From UBA2259 sp964543485 (lineage in GTDB: Bacteria; Patescibacteriota; Dojkabacteria; SC72), in contig CAZIYI010000001.1 in assembly GCA_964543485.1 (NCBI GenBank), positions 1 through 64,000 of the forward strand: 64,000 nucleotides of DNA, read 5' to 3'. The notes beneath the pieces were generated by a model, which did no database searches, was not told the origin of the DNA, and worked only from the letters and a program-made list of their open reading frames with translations. This document shows positions 27,512 through 36,604 of this stretch, one piece after another (the stretch's first letter is position 1; every line of letters begins with the position of its first letter). The position numbers and the translations under genes were made by a program.

Positions 27512-28276
27512 TTATTTTATTTTTTTCATAAAGAAACAACCTGTTCCCAATTGCTCTTTGTAGGTTGATTCTATTTTATCATTATAAATATACATTTCAT
27601 CGATTAATTTAAAATCAGAAAACAAACTAATAATATAATCTCTTGTAAAAGTCCGATTAGCATTAAACAATATTTTATTTTGATTAGAAACAGGGACACT
27701 GAAAATTATATGCCCATTTTTCTTTATTACTCTTTTAAGTTCTTTAATGGCCTTTTCGCTTCCCCAAGAATCTATTTCATCACCATATCTTCCTAATCCA
27801 ATATGTTCTATAACACATATACTTGAAATCGACTCTACTGAATTATCCTTAAAGGGAAGTTCTAATATACTACCTTTTTTAAAATTTAATCCTTTGAGAT
27901 TTAAGCTTAATGGTCGAATATCTATCATTGTTGTTTCAACAAACTGAGAAATTAGACCTATTGTTTTTGCGTTGCTTCCTACATCAACATGTTTCTTGGG
28001 TTTTAATTCAAAAATTTTTTTTGCGGCCCATGTATCTTGAAAAAAATAAACAGAATCCAAGGGTGTACTTTCTGTTTTATCTTGAAGACAGGGATAAAGG
28101 TAACCCATTAGAAAATTGTTGTTTTTATTCAATTGTTTAAATCTTAATAGATCTTTTAAATAGGATGAAATATTGATAACAAATTTAAATATTTTAAACC
28201 GGAAATAAAATCTAGATGCTTGATAAATTCTATATAAAGAAATAATGAAAATATTGTTTTTTAAGTTACTTATCAT
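27512..28276 (-). CDS. DUF268-like SAM-dependent methyltransferase
   Basis: 254 aa. LDSVYFFQDTWAAKKIFELKP and KHVDVGSNAKTIG form the entry to a methyltransferase-like Rossmann fold; CVIEHIGLGRYGDEIDSWG, then IKELKRVIKKNGH and SVPVSNQNKILFNANRTF are characteristic of the DUF268 family, found mainly in surface-polysaccharide clusters. Probably a sugar or glycan methyltransferase; the substrate is unknown. It is 4 nt from the flippase start region and 13 nt from GT11, on the same strand as both. Confidence 0.72.
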   Translation of the reverse strand: MISNLKNNIFIISLYRIYQASRFYFRFKIFKFVINISSYLKDLLRFKQLNKNNNFLMGYLYPCLQDKTESTPLDSVYFFQDTWAAKKIFELKPKKHVDVGSNAKTIGLISQFVETTMIDIRPLSLNLKGLNFKKGSILELPFKDNSVESISSICVIEHIGLGRYGDEIDSWGSEKAIKELKRVIKKNGHIIFSVPVSNQNKILFNANRTFTRDYIISLFSDFKLIDEMYIYNDKIESTYKEQLGTGCFFMKKIK

Positions 28277-28279
28277 TAA

Positions 28280-29629
28280 TTACAGCTTTAATAAATTAAA
28301 AAATGTAAACATACTTTTTATCATCACTAAAGCATTTCTTCTAGTTTTAGGATAAATCAAATCTATAAGGAATATAGTGACAAAGTAAGATGCACAGAAT
28401 GCTATAATTGCGCCTAAACTTTGATATTTAGGTATTAAGACCAGATTTAAAATGATATCAAGAATAGTTCCAATTAAAGTTGTCCAAAATGAATATTTGA
28501 GAAGATTCTCATGTATCAGATAAACTCCACGAGCTGTACCATAATGGGTAAATAGTAATCTAAGAAGCATCCCAGGCAACAAAATTGCAACATAGCTATA
28601 ATCCCTACCATACAAAATATTAACTAAAGGGTCTTTTAACAGAAAAATTGGTAATGCAATAGAAATAAATGTTAACATCATCAGTTGATACAGTGCCTGC
28701 ATCCGTTTCATATACTTTTCATTAGAAAAATTTTTAGCAGCTGTTATTGAAGGAAAGAGGGAATTTCTTAATATGATAGATAAAAAAGCAAAAGAGGAAA
28801 CAATTTTTAATGTCGCACCATAATATCCAAGTTCGCTAGGATTAACCAAATTCTTAAGCATTACCTGATCTAAATTGGCTTGGATTGTTGCTACCACTCC
28901 ACCTAAAAACAAAGGCAGACTGGTAACTATAAGTGTTTTCATAATTTTAAAATCCACTTTAAAATTTTTAATAGGAATTTCCCCAAATTTCTTATAAAAG
29001 ACGAATAAAAATATTGAAGCAAGAGCGAAATCAAGTGAATACATTAAAATAAAAGCAATAAGAGGAGCTTGGGTTAAAATAAGTATTACTTTCAATAATG
29101 ATATTATTAAAAAGGATATAGATCTTGCAAATACGGAATATTGTGATTTTATTTGAGATTTGAACCATAAATCCATTACATCTGAAGATTTAAAAATATA
29201 ACCTACTGCAAGAATAGAAATCATAAATGCAATGGATAAATTTCCACCTTCTATGATTAAAATACTTAGAATTGAAATCATAAGCATAAGCAATGACCCT
29301 AAGAATTTGAGAAACAATGTTGACCCTAAATATTTTGAACGTTTTTCTGGGTGTGATATAAAAGCTTTAACCACAATATCATCTAAACCAAGAGTGGAAA
29401 ATGCTATAAATAAGGATATAAATGCAATCGCATATGTCATAAATCCAAATTCTTCTGGCCCTAAATATCTTGCTATCCAGGCAAATATAAAAAAATTCAA
29501 ACCATTTCTAAGGATATTCTCAAACGTCAACCAATTAATATTGCCAATAATATTTTTAAACTCAGAATTATTTTCTACTTTTACACGGATATTTTTGGGT
29601 AATATTTTTATAACTTTACTTGTAATCAT
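28280..29629 (-). CDS. second Wzx-type flippase
   Basis: 449 aa, about 12 to 14 hydrophobic segments. NWLTFENILRNGLNFFIFAWIARYLGPEEFG is the usual opening of the Wzx/RfbX branch; an LGLDDIVVKAF loop and QANLDQVMLKN in the centre also fit. It flips lipid-linked glycan units. It differs strongly in sequence from the flippase at 20.1-21.4 kb, so the two are not a recent duplication. The start overlaps the upstream GT2 stop by 14 nt. Confidence 0.85.
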   Translation of the reverse strand: MITSKVIKILPKNIRVKVENNSEFKNIIGNINWLTFENILRNGLNFFIFAWIARYLGPEEFGFMTYAIAFISLFIAFSTLGLDDIVVKAFISHPEKRSKYLGSTLFLKFLGSLLMLMISILSILIIEGGNLSIAFMISILAVGYIFKSSDVMDLWFKSQIKSQYSVFARSISFLIISLLKVILILTQAPLIAFILMYSLDFALASIFLFVFYKKFGEIPIKNFKVDFKIMKTLIVTSLPLFLGGVVATIQANLDQVMLKNLVNPSELGYYGATLKIVSSFAFLSIILRNSLFPSITAAKNFSNEKYMKRMQALYQLMMLTFISIALPIFLLKDPLVNILYGRDYSYVAILLPGMLLRLLFTHYGTARGVYLIHENLLKYSFWTTLIGTILDIILNLVLIPKYQSLGAIIAFCASYFVTIFLIDLIYPKTRRNALVMIKSMFTFFNLLKL

Positions 29630-30383
29630 TTGTTTTAATCAGTAATAATAAAAAAAATTTAATGTAAGCTATAATTTTATATAAAAAAAAGTCTAGTCTC
29701 CCATATCTATTCATAATCACCTTAGAAGTATCATCATACGATTTCCTCACATTTGAACTAACCCCACCCCCATCATAATTACATATAATTAAATCTATTC
29801 TCTTAATAATATGGGTACCTTCAAAAACCTTACATAATAGATCAAAATCTGCCGCTATCTTATATCTCTCATCTAAACCACCAACTTTATCAAATATTTC
29901 CTTCTTCATAAATACTGCTTGTTGACTAACCTTGTTTCCTAACTTTAAATTAAATTTTGTTAAAGCTTTACCCTTAATATAACTTTTATTATTTCTCTTA
30001 TTAACCACTTTAATCCTACCATATATTAAATCCTGATTATTATCTATCTCATTATCAACATCATCTAATGTATTATCATCAACAAAAGTATCCCCTGCAT
30101 TTAAAAAATATAGATAATCCCCCTGTGCTACTCTTGCCCCCTTATTCATAGCATTGTATATCCCCTCATCTTTTTTAGACACCCAATATGTAATATCTTT
30201 TTCTCTACTCTTTAATAACTCCTTAGTTCCATCATTTGAATCACCGTCAATTACAATATATTCATAATTCCTATATGTTTGATTACAAACACTATCTAGC
30301 GTTTTCTCTAAATCGTTTTTACAGTTATACGATACTGTTATTATTGAAAATTTCGGTTTATTATTCATAATAGTGTTTATCAA
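29616..30383 (-). CDS. glycosyltransferase family 2 (WcaE/WcaA-like)
   Basis: 255 aa. FSIITVSYNCKNDLEKTLDSVCNQTY, VIDGDSNDGT and KKDEGIYNAMNKG are the typical GT2 segments; YFLNAGDTFVDD is the metal-binding region. A QQAVFMKKEIF segment follows. Related proteins act in colanic-acid-type pathways. Specific donor unknown. It overlaps the upstream GT4 gene by 23 nt and the downstream flippase by 14 nt, so it is translated from one polycistronic message. Confidence 0.87.
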   Translation of the reverse strand: MINTIMNNKPKFSIITVSYNCKNDLEKTLDSVCNQTYRNYEYIVIDGDSNDGTKELLKSREKDITYWVSKKDEGIYNAMNKGARVAQGDYLYFLNAGDTFVDDNTLDDVDNEIDNNQDLIYGRIKVVNKRNNKSYIKGKALTKFNLKLGNKVSQQAVFMKKEIFDKVGGLDERYKIAADFDLLCKVFEGTHIIKRIDLIICNYDGGGVSSNVRKSYDDTSKVIMNRYGRLDFFLYKIIAYIKFFLLLLIKTNDYK

Positions 30384-31449
30384 AATATTCTTGACTCCAT
30401 ATCTTTAATATCTCATCTTGTGTCTCATCTATTCCTTTCTTAAGTGACTGTCCATTTAACTTACCACTATCAATATCCTTAAGTATTTCTTCTAATTCTG
30501 CCTCATTTGAATACAACACACTGTTATACCGATCTTTAAGTACCTCTGTGTTGGCAGATATATTTGTAGCTAATGAAGGTCTACTCAACATAATATGATG
30601 AATCATTTTTAGTCCGGGTTGATCTCCAGATATACGTGGTATGAGACAAAACTCTGCATTACTTAGTATATAGTTGGATTCTTTAATATCTAATACTCCT
30701 GTAAAATATACACTGTCTTCTAAGTTCAACTCTTTAACTAAATCTTTAATCTCCTTAGTTGGTTCTCCAATTAAAACCAAATCAAAAGATGGTAGTATCT
30801 TTGAATACACTTTAACGAACTCTTCAACTCCCTGGTATTTTTTAAAATTTCCACTATACGCTAAATATTTTTTCTTTGTGGGAATCTCTGTTTCCTTTAA
30901 CTCAATATCTGATTCATCATACAAAAGGAATGTTTTTTTAGCACCTATTTTGGTATATATCTTCCAGTTAGCAATTATTAAATCATATCTTGAATAAACA
31001 AATGTCGACATAAAAGAAAATATTCTAATCAATATCTTTGGTTTATTCGTAATCTTCAAGTTATCAACTATTGTATTATGTAAATCATATACATATCTAG
31101 GTTTCTTAAAAAAAAGAGAAAGAAGTGAACCAATAAAGCCCGCCTCAAAGTCTTCACAATGAACTATGTCATATTTATTTTTCCTTACCAAAGAGAATGC
31201 CTTAAACAAAACCTGTAAATCAAGTTTTAATTTCTTTAAACTAATTTCACTTACACCTAAATTCAAATCTTTATTGCTATTTACTCTAATGATATTTACA
31301 TTGTCATATCTAGGGTTCTCTCCAACAGGATATACAAGTAAGTCAATATGATTATTCTTAGCTAACTTTTTTAATACAGAATCTACCCTTAAAGAGGAGC
31401 CCTTAGGAATTAGATATGGAGTTGTAACAATATCAAGTACTCTTTTCAT
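30361..31449 (-). CDS. glycosyltransferase family 4-like
   Basis: 362 aa, GT-B fold. N-terminal: TTPYLIPKGSSLRVDSVL and a CEDFEAGFIG segment. C-terminal: YSGNFKKYQGVEEFVK, LVLIGEPTK and YFTGVLDIKES, then ISGDQPGLKMIHHIMLSRP in place of the classical EX7E stretch. The usual first glutamate is not obvious, so donor binding may be altered. It follows the epimerase gene after about 10 nt and overlaps the next GT2 gene by 23 nt. Confidence 0.8.
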   Translation of the reverse strand: MKRVLDIVTTPYLIPKGSSLRVDSVLKKLAKNNHIDLLVYPVGENPRYDNVNIIRVNSNKDLNLGVSEISLKKLKLDLQVLFKAFSLVRKNKYDIVHCEDFEAGFIGSLLSLFFKKPRYVYDLHNTIVDNLKITNKPKILIRIFSFMSTFVYSRYDLIIANWKIYTKIGAKKTFLLYDESDIELKETEIPTKKKYLAYSGNFKKYQGVEEFVKVYSKILPSFDLVLIGEPTKEIKDLVKELNLEDSVYFTGVLDIKESNYILSNAEFCLIPRISGDQPGLKMIHHIMLSRPSLATNISANTEVLKDRYNSVLYSNEAELEEILKDIDSGKLNGQSLKKGIDETQDEILKIWSQEYFDKHYYE

Positions 31450-31458
31450 TCGAAATAT

Positions 31459-32415
31459 TTACATTTTATAATACCCCTTATACCACTCTACAAACTTCTT
31501 AATACCTTCATCTAACGTAATCTTAGGTTCATATTTTAACATTTTCTTTGCTTTACTTGTATCAGAATATGTTATCAATACATCCCCCTTTTGCATAGGT
31601 AGAAGTTTTTTGGTTGCCTTAACACCCATATATTTTTCTAATGTCTCTATCATATACCCTAACTCATCTGGACTACCCTTACCTAGATTAAATATTTCAC
31701 TTTCATATTCACAATCAATTGCCTTAATTACACCATCAACAATATCATCAATGTATGTGTAGTCTCTTTTCATATTCTTGCCATAGTTAAATACTGGAAT
31801 CTCTTCTCCCTTTTTCATCTGATCAGCAAATTTAAATATTGCCATATCAGGTCTACCCCATGGCCCATATACTGTAAAAAATCTTAAACCAATTGTATTT
31901 AATTTAAACAAATGATGATATGTATACGCTATTAACTCATTAGATCTCTTACTAGCAGCATAAAGGGATATCGGTTTACTTACATCTTCTGTTTCTACAA
32001 AGGGTATTTTAGATGTATCTCCATATACACTACTAGATGATGCGTATATGAAATATTTAATACCTTTATCTTTAGTTAAGTTAATCATATTAACAAAACC
32101 AACCATATTACTATCAGCATATACATATGGATTATCTATTGAATATCTAACACCTGCTTGTGCAGCTAAGTGACATACCCTGTCTATTTCATTTTCTTTA
32201 AATATCTTCTCTAAATCTTTTAAATTAGAAATATCTATTCTATACAATTTATATTTAGGATATTTCTCTAACTCTTTATTCCTATCCTCTTTTAAAGACA
32301 CATCATAGTAATCATTGAAGTTATCAACCCCTATTACTGTATCACCTCTTTCAAGAAAATATTTTGCTGTAGCATGCCCTATGAAACCCGCTGTACCTGT
32401 TAATAGAATATTCAT
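31459..32415 (-). CDS. NAD-dependent epimerase, UDP-glucuronate 4-epimerase-like
   Basis: 318 aa extended SDR protein. GTAGFIG (7-13) binds NAD; Tyr152 and Lys156 in YAASK are the catalytic pair, with a Ser-rich ASSSSVYG just before. RFFTVYGPWGRPDMA is the phrase that marks the CapI/GAE group, which interconverts UDP-glucuronate and UDP-galacturonate. With the UDP-glucose dehydrogenase three genes upstream it gives a plausible UDP-Glc to UDP-GlcA to UDP-GalA route. A simple UDP-glucose 4-epimerase role is less likely. Confidence 0.83.
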   Translation of the reverse strand: MNILLTGTAGFIGHATAKYFLERGDTVIGVDNFNDYYDVSLKEDRNKELEKYPKYKLYRIDISNLKDLEKIFKENEIDRVCHLAAQAGVRYSIDNPYVYADSNMVGFVNMINLTKDKGIKYFIYASSSSVYGDTSKIPFVETEDVSKPISLYAASKRSNELIAYTYHHLFKLNTIGLRFFTVYGPWGRPDMAIFKFADQMKKGEEIPVFNYGKNMKRDYTYIDDIVDGVIKAIDCEYESEIFNLGKGSPDELGYMIETLEKYMGVKATKKLLPMQKGDVLITYSDTSKAKKMLKYEPKITLDEGIKKFVEWYKGYYKM

Positions 32416-32426
32416 GTTTGATTAGT

Positions 32427-33482
32427 TTAAAAGTAAACTTCTTTATCTTTTTTAAGTTTATCTCTATCGTTTTTTACCATAATATCAACTAACTGATTTA
32501 AATCGGTTTTAGGCTGCCACCCTAACTCTTTCTTCGCTTTAGAAGGATCCCCCAAAAGCAAATCAACCTCTGTTGGTCTAAAATACCTTGGATTTATTCT
32601 AACCAATACTTTCCCACTCTTTTTATCCTTACCAACCTCTTTTACTCCTTCACCTTCCCATACAATTGAGTATTCTAATTTTTTTGCTACTAACTCTACA
32701 AATTCCCTTACAGTATGAGTTTCACCTGTTGCAATTACATAATCCTCGGGTTTCTCTTGTTGCAACATTAACCACATTGCTTCTACATAGTCCTTTGCAT
32801 ATCCCCAATCTCTCTTTGAATCAATGTTACCTAGTTCTAATACATCCTGCATACCTAATTTTATTTTACACAGTGCAGTAACAATCTTTCTTGTTACAAA
32901 GTTATGCCCCCTTCTTTCTGATTCATGATTAAACAAAATTCCGTTACAAGCAAAGAGATTGTATGCTTCTCTATAATTTTTAATAATCCAAAAACCATAC
33001 AATTTTGCAACACCATATGGACTACGGGGATAAAAAGGAGTTGTCTCTGATTGAGGGGTTTCAATAACTTTACCGTATAGCTCTGAGGTTGATGCTTGAT
33101 ACAATTTCGTTTTCTTTTCTAAACCTAATAAACGTATTGCTTCAAGTATTCTCAACGTTCCTAATGCATCTATATTTGCAGTAAATTCAGGCAATTCAAA
33201 AGATATCTGTACATGACTCTGGGCGGCCAGGTTATATATCTCGTCTGGTTTAATTTCATTTATTAAACGAACTAAGCTCATCCCATCAGTTAAATCTCCA
33301 TAATGAAGAAACATCTTCTTGTCCAATATTTCAGGATTATTATACAAATGATTAATTCTCCATGTATTAACAGTACTAGATCTTCTAATTATCCCATGTA
33401 CTTCATACCCTTTTTCTAAGAGTAGTTCAGTAAGGAAAGAACCATCTTGACCAGTTATACCTGTAATTAATGCTTTCTTCAT
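32427..33482 (-). CDS. gmd: GDP-mannose 4,6-dehydratase
   Basis: 351 aa, usual Gmd length. GITGQDGSFL (8-17) binds NADP; IRRSSTVNTWRI, the catalytic TSELYGK, and Tyr156/Lys160 in SPYGVAK are present; NHESERRG and RPTEVDLLLGDPSKAK near the C-terminus fit the family. The product is GDP-4-keto-6-deoxymannose, the precursor of GDP-fucose, GDP-rhamnose or GDP-perosamine. No reductase (WcaG or Rmd) or aminotransferase is in the window, so the final sugar depends on a gene elsewhere. Confidence 0.95.
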   Translation of the reverse strand: MKKALITGITGQDGSFLTELLLEKGYEVHGIIRRSSTVNTWRINHLYNNPEILDKKMFLHYGDLTDGMSLVRLINEIKPDEIYNLAAQSHVQISFELPEFTANIDALGTLRILEAIRLLGLEKKTKLYQASTSELYGKVIETPQSETTPFYPRSPYGVAKLYGFWIIKNYREAYNLFACNGILFNHESERRGHNFVTRKIVTALCKIKLGMQDVLELGNIDSKRDWGYAKDYVEAMWLMLQQEKPEDYVIATGETHTVREFVELVAKKLEYSIVWEGEGVKEVGKDKKSGKVLVRINPRYFRPTEVDLLLGDPSKAKKELGWQPKTDLNQLVDIMVKNDRDKLKKDKEVYF

Positions 33483-33498
33483 TTTTAAGATTATTAAT

Positions 33499-34143
33499 TT
33501 ATTTTTTCTTTAATACAAAATAATGATGATATCTATTAAGAGGATTCTGAAAATCTTTCTCTAATATGAAATACTCTTTTAGCTTTTTCCTGATTTTTGA
33601 CAATGGATAATCTTTAGAACCTATCTCCCAGTAATGTTCTCCTCTCCATTTAACATTTCCATAAAACCTAGGAATTACAAAACCGAAATTAAAATAATCT
33701 TTTTTAAATACCCTCTTTATATATGGAAAAGTTAAATTAATATTAAAACTCCACCCAGACCAAGGCATAGCAACTAAGACATACTTTTTTGATACCCTTT
33801 TCAATTCTTCAAGTGCTTTATCAACATTACTCCAAGGGATATGTTCAAGAACCTCACATGCCATAACTAAATCAAATGATTTATTTTTAATCATTTTCAT
33901 ATCACGCATATCTCCAACGATATTTGGCTTTAATTCTTTATCAAAATCAAATGTTGTAACCCCAATTCCCATTTCCTTCAAGTAATTGGAAACAGTTTTA
34001 TTTCCGACCCCTATCTCTAAGATATTTTTTGGTTTTAAGTTTAGAGCACTTTCAATTTGGTAATAATATGAAGAGAATCTAGACAAGCTATCATATCCAT
34101 TATAGTAATGATTCCTTTCAACCTGTATTGAATATTTTTTCAT
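33499..34143 (-). CDS. class I SAM-dependent methyltransferase
   Basis: 214 aa. ILEIGVGNKTVSNYL is motif I, TFDFDKEL ends the second strand, and ACEVLEHIPW with LEELKRVSKKYVLVAMPW form the rest of the fold. This is a Methyltransf_11/23-type protein. The likely substrate is a sugar or lipid-linked glycan because it sits between gmd and ugd. No membrane segment. It is 4 nt downstream of ugd and 17 nt upstream of gmd on the same strand. Confidence 0.75.
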   Translation of the reverse strand: MKKYSIQVERNHYYNGYDSLSRFSSYYYQIESALNLKPKNILEIGVGNKTVSNYLKEMGIGVTTFDFDKELKPNIVGDMRDMKMIKNKSFDLVMACEVLEHIPWSNVDKALEELKRVSKKYVLVAMPWSGWSFNINLTFPYIKRVFKKDYFNFGFVIPRFYGNVKWRGEHYWEIGSKDYPLSKIRKKLKEYFILEKDFQNPLNRYHHYFVLKKK

Positions 34144-34146
34144 TTT

Positions 34147-35532
34147 TTATGCCCCTAAGTTTTCAAATTTAAATATCTTACTCATCTCTTTAATATCTAA
34201 GTAATTTCTAGCATCTAACATTCTGTTCTCTTTCATAAAAGTGGAAAGATATTTAAAATCTAACTCCTTAAACTCAGGCCAATCAGTAGCCACTACTACC
34301 ATCTCGCTATCCTTAAACACATCTTCTATACTCTCTGAATACACTAGACCTTTCTCTTCTGGAAACTCTATTCTTGCTTCCTCTATTGCTTGAGGATCAT
34401 GACCAACAACTGTATAGCCATCCTTTACTAATGCTTTACATAATCTCCCAGCAGGAGATACCCTCATATCACTAGTACCTGGTTTAAATGAAAGACCAAG
34501 AACTCCTACCTTTCCTTTTTTAGGTGTACCCATATCTTTAACCTTCTGTATTACAAAATCTATTTGTTCTGTATTAACCTGCATTACTGCTTTAAACAGT
34601 GTAGCATCAACATTGTGTTCCTCTAAAGACCTAATTAAACCCTTAACATCTTTTGGAAAACAACCACCACCAAAGCCAATACCTGCATAAAGAAATGATC
34701 TGTTTATTCTTCTATCCATACCTACACCATCCATAACCTCTGTAATATTTGCATCTACCTTATCACATATTCTCGCTATATTGTTTGCATATGATATCTT
34801 CATAGCTAACATCGTATTAGAGCATACTTTAATAAGTTCTGCACTCTCTAATTTAGTACTCATACACTTCTTTTCGAAATCTACCTCACTATGGTTATTA
34901 GTATACATATTGTTATTAGCATACATACTAATCTCTGGATTCTTACTGATAATATCCTCAGAGAGAAACTCAATCTTTTCAAATATCTTAAATATCTTTT
35001 TCTTTGCTTCTTCATCCTCTCCACCAATTACAATCCTATCTTGCACAATTGAATCTAATACAGCAGCCCCCTCTCTAAGAAATTCCGGAGACGAAAGGTA
35101 TGTGTATTTAAGTTTAGGATTTACTTTCTTAATTCTTTTCATTGCTTCCCTACCAGTACCTACAGGAACAGTACTTCTTTGTACAAATATGACACCATCC
35201 TTAACATACTTAGCTGCCTGTTCTACTGCACTGTAAATATATGTTAAATCAAATCCACCATCAGGACCACTAGGAGTTCCTACAGAAAGAAATACTACAT
35301 CTACATCTGACAGACCTTCTTTGTAATCAAGAGTAGGTATTAAATTACAACTCTCTATTCCGTATTTAACTAAGGTGTCTAAGCCCAATTCATAGAAATG
35401 GGATTTCCCTGTTTTAATGATATCTATTTTCTTTTTATCAACATCTATACAGTATGTTTTGTATCCTACTCTGGCAAGTAGTGCTGATAGTGTAAGACCT
35501 ACATATCCTGTTCCAATGATAGCTATTTTCAT
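34147..35532 (-). CDS. ugd: UDP-glucose 6-dehydrogenase-family protein with an insertion
   Basis: 461 aa. GTGYVGLTLSALLA (7-20) binds NAD; SVGTPSGPDGGFDL, STVPVGTG, SPEFLREG and ELIKVCSN follow; the catalytic Cys is Cys291 in GFGGGCFPKD. Oxidises UDP-glucose to UDP-glucuronate (or GDP-mannose to its acid; the two subfamilies are hard to tell by eye). Between FLREG and ELIKVCSN there is an extra polar, Asn-rich stretch of about 35 residues (about 191-227) absent from typical members. It heads the minus-strand nucleotide-sugar operon. Confidence 0.9.
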   Translation of the reverse strand: MKIAIIGTGYVGLTLSALLARVGYKTYCIDVDKKKIDIIKTGKSHFYELGLDTLVKYGIESCNLIPTLDYKEGLSDVDVVFLSVGTPSGPDGGFDLTYIYSAVEQAAKYVKDGVIFVQRSTVPVGTGREAMKRIKKVNPKLKYTYLSSPEFLREGAAVLDSIVQDRIVIGGEDEEAKKKIFKIFEKIEFLSEDIISKNPEISMYANNNMYTNNHSEVDFEKKCMSTKLESAELIKVCSNTMLAMKISYANNIARICDKVDANITEVMDGVGMDRRINRSFLYAGIGFGGGCFPKDVKGLIRSLEEHNVDATLFKAVMQVNTEQIDFVIQKVKDMGTPKKGKVGVLGLSFKPGTSDMRVSPAGRLCKALVKDGYTVVGHDPQAIEEARIEFPEEKGLVYSESIEDVFKDSEMVVVATDWPEFKELDFKYLSTFMKENRMLDARNYLDIKEMSKIFKFENLGA

Positions 35533-35653
35533 AGAACATGTTTTTCTCTAAGTTAGTTCCTAGAGTATATACATTTGGGATAGTAGTTTCAATTTTTGTG
35601 AAAATATTAAAAATATGGTAAAAATACAGTAATTAATTAAAAACTTTGTATCT

Positions 35654-36604
35654 ATGATTACTAAACCAAAGTTATCAATTGTAATTCCTGTATACAATGA
35701 AGAAGAGAATATTCCTGAGCTAAATAAAAAGATTAAGAAGGAGTTGAATAGAGTATTTGAATATGAAGTAATATGGGTAAATGATGGCTCAAAGGATGGA
35801 ACAAAGGAAGAGATAAAGAAGATATGTTTGGAAGATACAAACTCACACGGTATTACATTGATGAGTAGAACAGGTCAAAGTGGTGCACTTATGGCTGGAA
35901 TAGATAGGGCAAATGGACAGTATATTGCTACTATAGATGGAGACAACCAAAATGATCCTGTAGATTTTGTAAAAATGGTTAAAAAACTAGAAAAAGATGA
36001 TTTAGATGCAGTTATCGGATGGAGAAAGAACAGATGGAATGGAAACATATTAAGAAGATTACCATCTTTGTTTGCAAACAAACTAATGAAAATTGCATTT
36101 GGGGACTTAGGAATACATGATACGGGGTGTATGGTAAAGGTTGTTAAATCAGCAATTATCAAAGACATTCGTCTGTATGGAGAGCTACACAGATTTATGT
36201 CTTACCTACTTGGTATGTATGGAGCAAAGATAGGAGAAGTGGAGGTATATCACCAGAAAAGGTCACATGGTAAAAGTAAATACGGCATTGGAAGAACCCT
36301 AACAGTAATATTTGATATCCTAAATGTTAAGTTTTTAACAATGAGAAGAAAGACCCCTATCCAATTTATGGGGCCATTAGCATTGATAACATATGTATTA
36401 AGCTTTGTAAGTTTAGTTATAGCGGTATTTGATAAAGTATTGAATAAAGCAGATTTAACTGAAAACCCATTACTCCTAATAGCTGTATTTGGATTGATAA
36501 TGGGAACCCAATTCTTCTCTTTCGGTTTACTAGGTGAACTTATACTACGTTCATACCATGAGAATGGAGATAGAAAAACCTATGCAATAAGGGAAGAGTA
36601 TTAG
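35654..36604 (+). CDS. GtrB/DPM1-like membrane-anchored GT2 (polyprenyl-phosphate sugar synthase)
   Basis: 316 aa. VIPVYNEEENIPEL, WVNDGSKDGT and TIDGDNQNDP form the GT-A core; the acceptor loop RKNRWNGNILRRLPS is basic, as in dolichol/undecaprenyl-phosphate mannose or glucose synthases. Two C-terminal TM segments (about 240-295) anchor it. It should make a polyprenyl-phosphate hexose, the donor used by GT-C enzymes such as those in this locus. Divergent from ugd; its stop overlaps the next, convergent GT2 by 4 nt. Confidence 0.85.
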   Translation: MITKPKLSIVIPVYNEEENIPELNKKIKKELNRVFEYEVIWVNDGSKDGTKEEIKKICLEDTNSHGITLMSRTGQSGALMAGIDRANGQYIATIDGDNQNDPVDFVKMVKKLEKDDLDAVIGWRKNRWNGNILRRLPSLFANKLMKIAFGDLGIHDTGCMVKVVKSAIIKDIRLYGELHRFMSYLLGMYGAKIGEVEVYHQKRSHGKSKYGIGRTLTVIFDILNVKFLTMRRKTPIQFMGPLALITYVLSFVSLVIAVFDKVLNKADLTENPLLLIAVFGLIMGTQFFSFGLLGELILRSYHENGDRKTYAIREEY

